A DNA stretch of 29,936 nt from a virus: the IMG/VR virus record IMGVR_UViG_3300013372_002329, positions 1 through 29,936 of that record. One strand, written 5' to 3'. Numbering within the stretch: position 1 is the stretch's first letter; every line of letters begins with the position of its first letter. Made by a program: the position numbers and the translations under genes. Below the pieces are notes generated by a model, which was not told where the DNA came from, made no database searches, and saw only the letters and a program-made list of their open reading frames with translations. This document shows positions 5,816-12,767 of the stretch, piece after piece.

Positions 5816-6954
5816 TGACTAGACAAAGAATGTTTCTTGACATGAGTTGCATTGATGCTGCTCGCCAAAGAATCCGCCACGTATACGACACCTTCGACAC
5901 GGTATGTGTTCAGTTCTCTGGAGGCAAGGACTCGTCTGCTGTTATGTACCTTGCTAAAGAAGTTCATGAAGAGCGCGGTCTTGGTCCTGTAAAGGTCATC
6001 TTCAGAGACGAAGAAATGGTGAGCCCTAAGACTATTGAGTATGTTGAAAAAGTTCGCAACTACGACTGGGTTGACATGGAGTGGTACTGCCTTCCCTACC
6101 CAGCAGAGATATGGGTTCTTGGCCAAAGAGTTACCACCGTGCTGTGGAGCAATGTGCGAAAGAACCAGGGACGACTCGTAAGAGATATCCCGCCATGGGC
6201 TATCACCGGGGAAGACTTTGGATTAACACACGATGTTTCACTTCCTGAACAGACCGACTATTACACCATGCAGGGAAAGAAGGGGAACGTTGCCTTCATT
6301 ACCGGAGTAAGAGCAAGCGAGTCAATGGTTCGCTATAGGTCTTGTGTTCAAAAGCTTCACGAGAATTACATCGTTACCCCTTATAAACTGAAAACTGGAA
6401 TACCAATGAAGTTTGCCAAGGTCATTTACGACTGGAACACAAACGACGTATTTAAGTTTCTCATCGAAGAGCATGGTTCTGAGTACTGCGAGTACTATGA
6501 CCTTGCCGCCCAGACGCAAAGCAATACCAGAATCGGTATCCCACTTCACAGCATTGCTATCCGTAGGATTGGGGACGTAGTTGCTACGGAGCCAGAGTTC
6601 TACGACAGGCTTGTGGAGTGTTTTCCATACATAGACGCTCAGCGTAGATGGTGGCCTGAATTTGATATTGAAAAACTAATCAATGAATATTCTGGGCTTG
6701 GCCTAGAGGGTGCTTCAATGTTTATTGAGAACTACCTTATTGGGGAGCGCAGGCAAATGGAAGCAAAAGCTTACGTGTCTAAGTTCCGCAAGAAGCATCT
6801 AGAAGACCAACGTGCCTACCCAATCAGTCTGCTAATTAGAACTCTTGTTCTCAACGAAATAGATGGCGGTTCGCCTTCTCCTGTTGGGCCAAGAACCAGG
6901 GCGTACACAGTAAGAAACAATGACGAAGAAATGGATTTAACATATGAAGTATGA
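5815..6954 (+). CDS. PAPS-reductase-like PP-loop protein (IbrA-like)
   Basis: A 379-residue protein with the PP-loop SGGKDSS at residues 35-41 and the second family motif GVRASES-x3-R at ~164-173. These mark the adenylate/PAPS reductase superfamily, which includes CysH, DndC and IbrA. The CysH catalytic ECGIH motif is absent, so it is not an ordinary sulfate-assimilation enzyme. Length, motif spacing and the ParB-like gene directly downstream match the IbrA/IbrB-type pair known from enterobacteria and many phages. Substrate and product are unknown; nucleotide activation, sulfur or base modification, or regulation are all possible. The start overlaps the previous stop (TAATG) and the 3' end overlaps the next gene by 11 bases, so the cluster is translated as a unit. 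Confidence 0.85.
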   Translation: MTRQRMFLDMSCIDAARQRIRHVYDTFDTVCVQFSGGKDSSAVMYLAKEVHEERGLGPVKVIFRDEEMVSPKTIEYVEKVRNYDWVDMEWYCLPYPAEIWVLGQRVTTVLWSNVRKNQGRLVRDIPPWAITGEDFGLTHDVSLPEQTDYYTMQGKKGNVAFITGVRASESMVRYRSCVQKLHENYIVTPYKLKTGIPMKFAKVIYDWNTNDVFKFLIEEHGSEYCEYYDLAAQTQSNTRIGIPLHSIAIRRIGDVVATEPEFYDRLVECFPYIDAQRRWWPEFDIEKLINEYSGLGLEGASMFIENYLIGERRQMEAKAYVSKFRKKHLEDQRAYPISLLIRTLVLNEIDGGSPSPVGPRTRAYTVRNNDEEMDLTYEV

Positions 6955-7498
6955 AATTGAGGAAGTTGACCCGTCAACGCTTATCGTCCCATCATGGAGG
7001 GCAACATACATACTGAGACCAGACCTTTTGGTGCTTTCTGCGTCTCTTCTTGATTTTGGATTTATTCAACCAATCCATGTATCTTCAAGGACCGGAGAAA
7101 TAATTGATGGCTCTGAACGCTATTTGCTAGCCACAAACGTCAAACAGATAATGGAAACAATCGGAGGAACAATTCCGGTTGTAAAACACGATGTTGGGAC
7201 CATGGAAGCAATGGAGATGCACCTTCGCCTCAATAGGGGTAGAGGCTCAGTAGTTGCTAAGCCCATGTCTTCGATAATTAAAAAACTTGTTCGCAATAGG
7301 GCTGCTAATGAAAAAAGTCTGGAAAGAACATTGTGCATGAAGGGCAATGAATACTCTTTAATGATTGACGGAACAATACTGAAGTCAAGGAATATCAAAG
7401 AATATACATACTCAAGAGCATGGGTTCCAGTTGAGGCTCCTCCAGGAACACTTGATAAAGGTCCAATAATTGAATCACCCCCAAATAGCGACAGGTAG
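6944..7498 (+). CDS. ParB/Srx-like protein (IbrB-like)
   Basis: A 184-residue protein with a compact ParB/Srx domain: LLDFGFIQPIHVSS (35-48), the core GEIIDGSERYLLA (51-63) and HLRLNRGRGSVVAKPMSSII (93-112). The NRGRG stretch is close to the NRARG motif of IbrB-type ParB proteins. It overlaps the PP-loop gene by 11 bases, as in ibrA-ibrB pairs, so the two products probably act together. The C-terminal ~65 residues, including KGNEYSLMIDGTILKSRN, have no domain I recognise. It is the second ParB-like protein within 3 kb, but the two are not close copies. No HTH is evident. Confidence 0.8.
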   Translation: MKYEIEEVDPSTLIVPSWRATYILRPDLLVLSASLLDFGFIQPIHVSSRTGEIIDGSERYLLATNVKQIMETIGGTIPVVKHDVGTMEAMEMHLRLNRGRGSVVAKPMSSIIKKLVRNRAANEKSLERTLCMKGNEYSLMIDGTILKSRNIKEYTYSRAWVPVEAPPGTLDKGPIIESPPNSDR

Positions 7499-7535
7499 CT
7501 TTGGCGCGGGTATTTAATTCCCACTTAGCGCTATA

Positions 7536-7544
7536 TGGTAAACT
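7536..7544 (+). promoter_or_regulatory. Extended -10 promoter of the head-connector genes
   Basis: TGGTAAACT (TG-N-TAAACT) is followed eight bases later by the ATG of a seven-codon frame at 7553. It resembles the elements at 1675-1683 (reverse), 25989-25997 and 29015-29023. No matching -35 is seen. Confidence 0.45.
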
Positions 7545-7552
7545 TCTTTAAA

Positions 7553-7576
7553 ATGTTTCTCAAAGAAGTTGGTTAA
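7553..7576 (+). CDS. Possible 7-residue leader peptide (MFLKEVG)
   Basis: ATG 7553 opens MFLKEVG and stops at TAA 7574-7576, exactly 2 bases before ATG 7579. The start lies 8 bases after a putative -10, so it would be at or near the 5' end of the mRNA. The next gene has no good Shine-Dalgarno, so the peptide may deliver ribosomes to it. Very short; could be chance. Confidence 0.28.
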   Translation: MFLKEVG

Positions 7577-7578
7577 TT

Positions 7579-8223
7579 ATGCCTAGAGTAAGATACGGCC
7601 CGGACATTACGGACGACGCAGACTCTCTCATGCTTGACGATAGTCGGATAAAAAACCAAATGGCCGCCCTTAGAAAAAGTGGTGGTGAGGGTTCTGCAAA
7701 ATGGAAAAAGCTTCTCAAAGAGAAAGACTTGCTAAACAAAGCAATTAAAGAAGTTTTTGGTAATCGCAATAACGCTAGAGCACTAGCAAGAGAATCTACA
7801 AGACAACAGGGATACATGTCTCCTGCGGAAGTTAGAGCTCTTGGAGTCAAGAGAAACAAGAAAATTAGAGGCAAAGGACCACTTGGTCTTGCAGCAACCC
7901 CAGGTCGTGGCAGCCAGCAGATTGGCAGAAAAAAGGGCTACCAGGCTCGTGCCAAAGAAACCAACGAAGCCCTTTACAAGTCGGCAACACAGAGAGCAAA
8001 GTCTTCAGCCATTCTTAAGCAGGTAAGAAAACAGAAGACTGCTGCTGAATCAAAAAGAAAAGCATCCAAGTCTAAAGCCGCCAAGAAAGCCAGTGCAGTC
8101 AAAAAGGCTACACCAGTTAAGAAGGCAGCAGCTAAGAAGACTCCAGCTAAGAAGGCTCCAGCCAAGAAGGCTCCAGCTAAGAAGGCTCCAGCCAAGAAAG
8201 CCACACCAAGAAAAAAGCGTTAA
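7579..8223 (+). CDS. Basic protein with histone H1-like Lys/Ala/Pro tail
   Basis: A 214-residue, very basic protein. Residues 1-100 form a helical domain (e.g. RIKNQMAALRKS, then SAKWKKLLKEKDLLNKAIKE) of unknown fold. From ~150 on it becomes a disordered Lys/Ala tail with four perfect AKK(A/T)P pentads at 185-204 and a fifth interrupted one (AKKATP), ending TPRKKR. Such tails occur in eukaryotic H1 and in actinobacterial HU/Hlp, where they bind and condense DNA. Position at the head of the connector genes suggests a virion- or packaging-associated DNA-binding protein, perhaps ejected with the genome; this is inferred. Start ATG 7579 lies 2 bases after the possible leader-peptide stop and has no strong Shine-Dalgarno. 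Confidence 0.78.
   Translation: MPRVRYGPDITDDADSLMLDDSRIKNQMAALRKSGGEGSAKWKKLLKEKDLLNKAIKEVFGNRNNARALARESTRQQGYMSPAEVRALGVKRNKKIRGKGPLGLAATPGRGSQQIGRKKGYQARAKETNEALYKSATQRAKSSAILKQVRKQKTAAESKRKASKSKAAKKASAVKKATPVKKAAAKKTPAKKAPAKKAPAKKAPAKKATPRKKR
8131..8190 (+). repeat. Tandem 15-bp coding repeat (AKK[A/T]P)
   Basis: Four consecutive 15-base units of the form GCYAAGAAGRCTCCA encode AKKTP then three AKKAP, with a degenerate fifth unit after 8190. Units alternate GCT and GCC as the first codon, which suggests duplication of a 30-base block. Confidence 0.9.
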
Positions 8224-8264
8224 GTCGGTCCTCGTGACTGATTAACGCCCAATGGAGGTATCAA

Positions 8265-8915
8265 GTGCTACTAGCAACCCGAGCAGACCTTATCAACTAC
8301 ATGGACATCAAGCTGTCCCTGCGCCAGCAGGATGCAGCCGACATGATTCTCGCAGGACTTCAATCGGAGATGGAGGCGTATCTTCGCCGACCCGTTACGG
8401 TTGAAGAATTTGAAGAACAACATGTTATTGAGTCAATGTTTCACGGAGTACCGATGGGAACCTTTCTGAGTGCTCCATCTGGTGCCTACACTGACTCGTT
8501 TTCTGAATCAAGTATGGTCGACAGTACGACATGGGCAACTCCTCCAAACACTGTCTACTTACGCAACTCCCCGGTGGTTGAAGTTATCTCCGTTACGGTT
8601 AAGCCGGTAGACGGCACGCTCAGAACGCTTGTAGTTGACGACGAATACATAGTCCGTAGATTTGGAATCGATTACTTTTACGCCCTGGATGGCGACGTCG
8701 TTACCGTCACCTATACCGCAGGTTTGGATGGTTCAGCCATCCCAATGTTTAAGCTCCTCATCTTGAGGGCCGCATCCAGGGAAATGCAGAACATGCACGA
8801 CGATGTTGTTGGTCTCAAAGATATAACAACCCGAAATGTGGGTCCTCTTGTTACGGGATTTCTTGACACCGAACTCATGTCTCTTAGAAAATACAGACGA
8901 AGCAGAATAGCGTAA
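8265..8915 (+). CDS. Head-tail connector / adaptor protein (gp6-like)
   Basis: A 216-residue protein. The N-terminal helices (ATRADLINYMDIKLSLRQQD, later LQSEMEAYLRRPV) and the C-terminal beta/helix part (DGDVVTVTYTAGL ... LLILRAASREMQ) match the head-tail adaptor family of HK97 gp6 and SPP1 gp15, which forms a ring under the portal. The typical LRRPVT beginning of the variable region is clear. The start is GTG 8265, preceded by GGAGG at six bases, which decides it. A probable tail-completion gene follows two bases after the stop, as expected for a connector cassette. The portal gene itself is not in the window. Confidence 0.78.
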   Translation: MLLATRADLINYMDIKLSLRQQDAADMILAGLQSEMEAYLRRPVTVEEFEEQHVIESMFHGVPMGTFLSAPSGAYTDSFSESSMVDSTTWATPPNTVYLRNSPVVEVISVTVKPVDGTLRTLVVDDEYIVRRFGIDYFYALDGDVVTVTYTAGLDGSAIPMFKLLILRAASREMQNMHDDVVGLKDITTRNVGPLVTGFLDTELMSLRKYRRSRIA

Positions 8916-8917
8916 TC

Positions 8918-9391
8918 GTGGCAGGAGTAAGAATAGATGTTGAGGTCAGGATTGAAAAAGTCCAGAACCTAGTTGACGACATCAGGGATAGATGCACGGA
9001 CGCAAAACCAGTTTTTAGGTGGGCGCAACAGGTGCTAAAGAAGACATTTGCGGAAAACTTTACATCTCAAGGCCTTCCTGTCGGTGGATGGTCTCCTCTT
9101 GATGCCGAATACGCCGCATGGAAGGCCAGGAAACTTCCAGGCAGACCAACGCTCATCCGTAGCGGAGAACTGTTCAGAAGCCTCTCAGAGCTTTCTGACC
9201 CCTCTGTGAACGAGATAAACAACCTAAGCGCAACGTTTGGAACCGGATTAAGCTATGCACCGTTTCACCAGAACGGAACAACAAACATGCCAAAACGTCA
9301 AATTCTTTTTATCCCACAATCCTTTGTCGATGAGTTTGCAGAAAAGCTAGCAAACTACATTGTCGAAGGCAATGAAGGGTTAACGGCATAA
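8918..9391 (+). CDS. Virion morphogenesis / tail completion protein
   Basis: A 157-residue protein starting at GTG 8918, two bases after the previous stop. The run LIRSGELFRSLSELS, then ATFGTGLSYAPFHQNGTTNM and PKRQILFIP, is the hallmark of the phage virion morphogenesis family (P2 gpS/Mu gpG type; Phage_tail_S), which finishes the head-tail joining region. WSPLDAEYAAWKARKLPGRP is the typical upstream segment. Its stop shares a base with the next ATG (TAATG at 9389), so it is coupled to the tail-terminator-like gene. There are no membrane segments. Confidence 0.83.
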   Translation: MAGVRIDVEVRIEKVQNLVDDIRDRCTDAKPVFRWAQQVLKKTFAENFTSQGLPVGGWSPLDAEYAAWKARKLPGRPTLIRSGELFRSLSELSDPSVNEINNLSATFGTGLSYAPFHQNGTTNMPKRQILFIPQSFVDEFAEKLANYIVEGNEGLTA

Positions 9392-10011
9392 TGCCAACAG
9401 TTCCAGGATATCCACTCATGCATGGTGCCCAGTTCGCCAAGCAATATGTAAATAATTACCTTTCAGAAGATATTCCTGTAAGAATTATTGATTACCGCAA
9501 CGGATGGAACGTAGACGACATAACTCTTCCCACTCCTGAAGGTTTTACAATATACGAACCGTTTGCTATCGATACATGGCCCCTTGTTATTACTGTGGTT
9601 ATGTCTTCTAGTTCTTTTAACCGTATTGGTTTTGATGGCCCAGACCCTCTTTATAGGGTTTCTTACTCAATGCGCACTTATGTTTGGGTCAGGACAGAAG
9701 GTTCCGAAGAGTGCACCATTATGCGAGACAGGCTCACAACTGTTCTTAGGTCGGCTCTTCTTGACTATCCGTGCCTCAAGGCTTATGACGAAAGAACATC
9801 TTTTAGGGCAATGATTGACGAAGGTTCAATTCGTGAAGAGTTTTCTGATTTAACACTACTTAAAGGCGACAGAATTATGGCTGGAGCATATATTTCCTAC
9901 ACTATGGAGATAGACGAGGTTGTTTCTCGTAAACCAATCGGCACAGTGTCAAGCATTGATTTGGAAATAGATGGAAGCGGAGCCTTGTCCGCGCCACTTC
10001 CTGTTTTATAA
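9391..10011 (+). CDS. Probable tail terminator / minor tail protein
   Basis: A 206-residue protein between the tail-completion gene and the sheath gene, which is where the tail terminator of contractile phages normally lies. It has a mixed alpha/beta layout: an N-terminal helix, a strand pair (WPLVITVVMSSSSF and RVSYSMRTYVWVRT), a helix (CTIMRDRLTTVLRSALLD) and late strands (DRIMAGAYISYTMEID). This matches the overall pattern of gpU/R-type terminators, which cap the tail tube at the head end. I see no signature motif, so the call depends on order and fold pattern. A promoter region follows the stop. Confidence 0.6.
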   Translation: MPTVPGYPLMHGAQFAKQYVNNYLSEDIPVRIIDYRNGWNVDDITLPTPEGFTIYEPFAIDTWPLVITVVMSSSSFNRIGFDGPDPLYRVSYSMRTYVWVRTEGSEECTIMRDRLTTVLRSALLDYPCLKAYDERTSFRAMIDEGSIREEFSDLTLLKGDRIMAGAYISYTMEIDEVVSRKPIGTVSSIDLEIDGSGALSAPLPVL

Positions 10012-10031
10012 CCAGTTATGTCGTATTCTAT

Positions 10032-10116
10032 TTGTACAGCATTCTTTTGCAACAGTTGCAATAACCAACACGAAATCATCTGTACAATATAAACCGTTGG
10101 CAGCATTGCTCCCAAC
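10032..10116 (+). promoter_or_regulatory. Sheath-gene control region with nested dyads
   Basis: The 126-base gap before the sheath gene holds inverted copies TTGTACAG (10032-10039) and CTGTACAA (10080-10087), and between them the perfect dyad TTGCAAC-A-GTTGCAA (10047-10061). A possible -10, TACAAT, lies at 10083-10088. A hairpin GTTGG (10096-10100) / CCAAC (10112-10116) with inner AGC/GCT pairs sits in the leader, ahead of AGGAAGG. The TTGTACA element also occurs at 3713-3719 in the divergent region. Confidence 0.45.
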
Positions 10117-10137
10117 ACGAACCATTAGGAAGGTCTT

Positions 10138-11676
10138 ATGCCAGGCGTAGTTATCTCCACAGCAGTCAGAACAGGCCCATCTTCCGCAACAGTGCGCGAA
10201 TCTTCGCAGCTTTTTGTTGTCGGATTAGCAGAGCGCGGACCCGTAGGTGAAGCGGTTCTTGTTCAAAGTCTTGCAGAATTTGAAAATGTATTCGGAGGCT
10301 TTATTGCCCATTCGTACCTCCACTCAACGGTAGAGACGTTTTTTGAAGAGGGTGGCACACAAGCGTATGTATCCAGAGTTGCTGGCGCAGCAGCCACAAC
10401 AGGAACACTTGTTCTTGAAAACGAAGATGAAGATGAACTTCTCGTTCTTGACGCAAACGGCCCTGGTGCATGGAGTGCCGACATTACAGCAACGGTAACC
10501 AATCCAACAGTATCAACGTTTGCAGTAATCATTTCTTACGACGGCGAGCCTGTGTACAACACGGGAGTTGTTTCAACAGTGGCTCAAGCCGTTGGTCGCA
10601 TCAACTTGAGCCCCATCGCTTCCCGCTATGTGGTTGCCGAATTGGGTGCCGACGTAGGAGTTGCAGGAGTTAGTCAACTTCCAGCAGTACTTGCAGCAAC
10701 GGCGCTTTCAACAGGCGGGGAAGACCTTGCAGGCGTTGATGACGCTGTTTTGGCTTCTGGCCTTGACGTGTTTAACGATTCTCTCGGTGCCGGTGCCGTT
10801 TCAATACCAGACGGAGAAACGGCTACTCGTGTTACTGTCGGAGGAGGTCCAGCAACGGACTACGACGGAACATTAAAGGCAGATTTTGACATTTCTGCTG
10901 CGCTTATTGCTCATGCAAATGCAAACAATAGAATTGCAATCTTGCATTGTGGTGTCGCAGACACTGCTGAGTTTGCAATCGACAAGAGCGATGACCTCAA
11001 GCTTCTTGAAGACCTTGAGCATGCAGCCATTTATTTCCCATGGGTTAGTGTTCCAACATCAACTACCGGACTGACAAGAAGAATTCCACCAGATGGATAT
11101 GTTGCCGCAAAGCGCGCTCTTGCTCACAATCAAGGTGGAGCACACGTTCCAGCAGCTGGTTCGATTTCTAGCGCACGATTTGTTTCTGGAGTAGCATTAG
11201 ACATCAACAAGACTGTTGGTGACGAGCTCGATTCGGAAAACGTGAATGCAATCAGAATCATTCAAAACTCTGTCAGAGTTTATGGTGCTCGTTCGCTTTC
11301 TATCGATACGGAAAACTTCCGCCACATTACAACCCAGGAAATCATCAACCACATCGTTGTTGAATCACAAAGGTCCCTCGAAGACCTTATCTTTGGCGTA
11401 ATAGACGGCCGTGACACTATCTTCTCTGCAATCACATCAAGATTGATAGCAATCCTTGCTCCTATGCGCGAGCAGGGTGCTCTCTTCCAAGCATTTGATG
11501 CCAATGGTAAGAAAATTGACAACGGCTATACGGTCCGTTGCGATTCCTACCTAAACCCAGTCAGCCAACTAGCAGGCGGTACTGTAAAGGCAAAAGTTGG
11601 TGTCCGCACCAGCGGTGTCGGTGACAAAATTGAAGTCGACATCATCAAGTCTAACCTGACCGCTAGTGTCGTCTAA
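10138..11676 (+). CDS. Contractile tail sheath protein
   Basis: A 512-residue protein beginning MPGVVISTAVRTGPSSATVR, with the diagnostic early sheath pattern (FVVGLAERGPVGEAVLVQSL, then EFENVFGG and FFEEGGTQAYVSRV). The C-terminal third contains RRIPPDGYVAAKRA, later INAIRIIQNSVRVYGARSLS-like text (NVNAIRIIQNSVRVYGARSL) and the final YLNPVSQLAGGTVKAKVGVR strands that interlock neighbouring subunits. This fits the Phage_sheath_1 family. The protein surrounds the tail tube and contracts to drive it through the envelope. A clear AGGAAGG precedes ATG 10138. The tail tube gene follows 14 bases after the stop. Confidence 0.93.
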   Translation: MPGVVISTAVRTGPSSATVRESSQLFVVGLAERGPVGEAVLVQSLAEFENVFGGFIAHSYLHSTVETFFEEGGTQAYVSRVAGAAATTGTLVLENEDEDELLVLDANGPGAWSADITATVTNPTVSTFAVIISYDGEPVYNTGVVSTVAQAVGRINLSPIASRYVVAELGADVGVAGVSQLPAVLAATALSTGGEDLAGVDDAVLASGLDVFNDSLGAGAVSIPDGETATRVTVGGGPATDYDGTLKADFDISAALIAHANANNRIAILHCGVADTAEFAIDKSDDLKLLEDLEHAAIYFPWVSVPTSTTGLTRRIPPDGYVAAKRALAHNQGGAHVPAAGSISSARFVSGVALDINKTVGDELDSENVNAIRIIQNSVRVYGARSLSIDTENFRHITTQEIINHIVVESQRSLEDLIFGVIDGRDTIFSAITSRLIAILAPMREQGALFQAFDANGKKIDNGYTVRCDSYLNPVSQLAGGTVKAKVGVRTSGVGDKIEVDIIKSNLTASVV

Positions 11677-11690
11677 AGAAGGATATAAAC

Positions 11691-12170
11691 ATGTCAAAAG
11701 TATCTCAGCGCCAAGTACTTGCATCGATTGTGCCAGTATCGTCAGCCATTCACCCACTGTGGACAAATTTTAAATTTGCTCAGGTTTCTGGTGGAGAAAT
11801 CACTGCATCTGTTGAAAAGATTTACGAAGGCGGCAAGCTCCGTCCTACCGTTCTGTGTGCTCCATCTGAAGTTGGCGACATTACTTTGACCGCTCACTAC
11901 GATGACGACAGAATTGCAGCAGAAGGCGCAACAGGAATTGCAGAAAAAATCTCAACCCTTCGTCCATTGGTTGGTCGTGCTTCTTACAACATCACGATTG
12001 AGACCTTTGACTGCGACCTAAAAGTCCCAGGAACCGACCGCGTATACCCACAGGCTCTCTTGGTTGGAATTACAGAGCCAGACGGCGACTCATCTTCGGG
12101 AGCCCCTGCGACTTTCTCGCTAACATTTGCCATCTCGGACGTTGAGTCCGGTGCTGCAGCAGCTGGCTGA
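11691..12170 (+). CDS. Tail tube protein
   Basis: A 159-residue beta-rich protein directly after the sheath gene, in the invariant sheath-tube order. Segments such as WTNFKFAQVSGGEITASVEK, RPTVLCAPSEVGDITLTAHY and ATFSLTFAISDVESG fit the beta-barrel of the inner tail tube (T4 gp19-like). It stacks as hexameric rings inside the sheath and guides DNA. AAGGA lies 8 bases before ATG 11691. The acidic/Ala-rich C-terminus (SGAAAAG) is probably flexible. Confidence 0.85.
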   Translation: MSKVSQRQVLASIVPVSSAIHPLWTNFKFAQVSGGEITASVEKIYEGGKLRPTVLCAPSEVGDITLTAHYDDDRIAAEGATGIAEKISTLRPLVGRASYNITIETFDCDLKVPGTDRVYPQALLVGITEPDGDSSSGAPATFSLTFAISDVESGAAAAG

Positions 12171-12196
12171 TAAATCTTCTCTTCTGAGTTCCATCA

Positions 12197-12217
12197 CTAG
12201 CATAAATGATGTGCTAG
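12197..12217 (+). other. Inverted repeat before the chaperone gene
   Basis: CTAGCA (12197-12202) and TGCTAG (12212-12217) form a perfect 6-bp inverted repeat with 9-base spacing. CATCA/TGATG (12193-12197 and 12207-12211) is an alternative stem. The right arm overlaps the possible extended -10 TGCTAGGTT. Confidence 0.35.
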
Positions 12218-12220
12218 GTT
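12212..12220 (+). promoter_or_regulatory. Possible -10 element of the tail chaperone gene
   Basis: TGCTAGGTT (TG-N-TAGGTT) ends seven bases before ATG 12228. There is no standard Shine-Dalgarno apart from an AGG ten bases away, so the transcript may be leaderless. Confidence 0.3.
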
Positions 12221-12227
12221 TTCCGTT

Positions 12228-12767
12228 ATGACAGAAAACTCTGAACTCTATACAACATCCACAGAAGATTCTTCTCCAAGGGCCAAGCAGGCTAAAGCTG
12301 CTGTCGCCGTAGAAGAAACCCCACTTCAGAAGCTTACGAGCATCGTGAAGAAAAAGGTTGAGCGCCAGGTTGTGCTTATTCCTGTTCCAGAACGTCCTGG
12401 GGTAAAAATCAAAATTAGTCCAAACATTACCCAGAATCAAATGAAGAACTGGCGTAAGCAAGCTGGTGAAGACACCCGTAACGGCATGGACGGAACTCGT
12501 TTTGCTTGCTCAGTTATTGGTCACACAACTGTTGGAATTCTGTTTGATGACGAAGAAGTATTCGATGACTTCGGCAACGAGCTGACATTTGCTTCTCCTG
12601 CAATCCTTGAAATGACAAGTACGACTCGCCCACTTCCTGACTGTGTTAAGGAATTCTTTGGAGTTGACCCTCACATTGAGGCTGCTGCTCTTTCGATTCT
12701 TGACGCTGCTGGATATTCTGATTCGGTGGATGTTGAGGACCCTACGAAGGGGTCTTCGACGAACTAA
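12228..12767 (+). CDS. Tail assembly chaperone, short form (gpG-like)
   Basis: A 179-residue protein located between the tail tube and tape-measure genes, where tail assembly chaperones lie. The first ~40 residues are polar; a folded part follows (QVVLIPVPERPGVKIKISPN to TRPLPDCVKEFFGVDPHIEA) and an acidic end (SVDVEDPTKGSSTN). The chaperone binds the tape measure and is absent from mature virions. Near its end the mRNA reads AAG GGG TCT; slipping back one base on GGGG (12749-12752) bypasses the TAA and adds 59 residues, giving a G-T-type fusion (see the next entry). The ratio of the two products normally matters for tail assembly. Confidence 0.82.
   Translation: MTENSELYTTSTEDSSPRAKQAKAAVAVEETPLQKLTSIVKKKVERQVVLIPVPERPGVKIKISPNITQNQMKNWRKQAGEDTRNGMDGTRFACSVIGHTTVGILFDDEEVFDDFGNELTFASPAILEMTSTTRPLPDCVKEFFGVDPHIEAAALSILDAAGYSDSVDVEDPTKGSSTN

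Noticed and set aside
5815-6954. CysH (assimilatory PAPS reductase) or DndC (phosphorothioation)
   Set aside because: The CysH ECGIH motif is missing and no dnd partners (dndA, dndD, dndE) are nearby; the directly following ParB-like gene fits the IbrA/IbrB type better.
7974-8204. Reverse-strand ORF with AGAFLAGAFLAG repeats that looks like a membrane protein
   Set aside because: It is simply the antisense reading of the AKKAP repeat in the H1-like gene.
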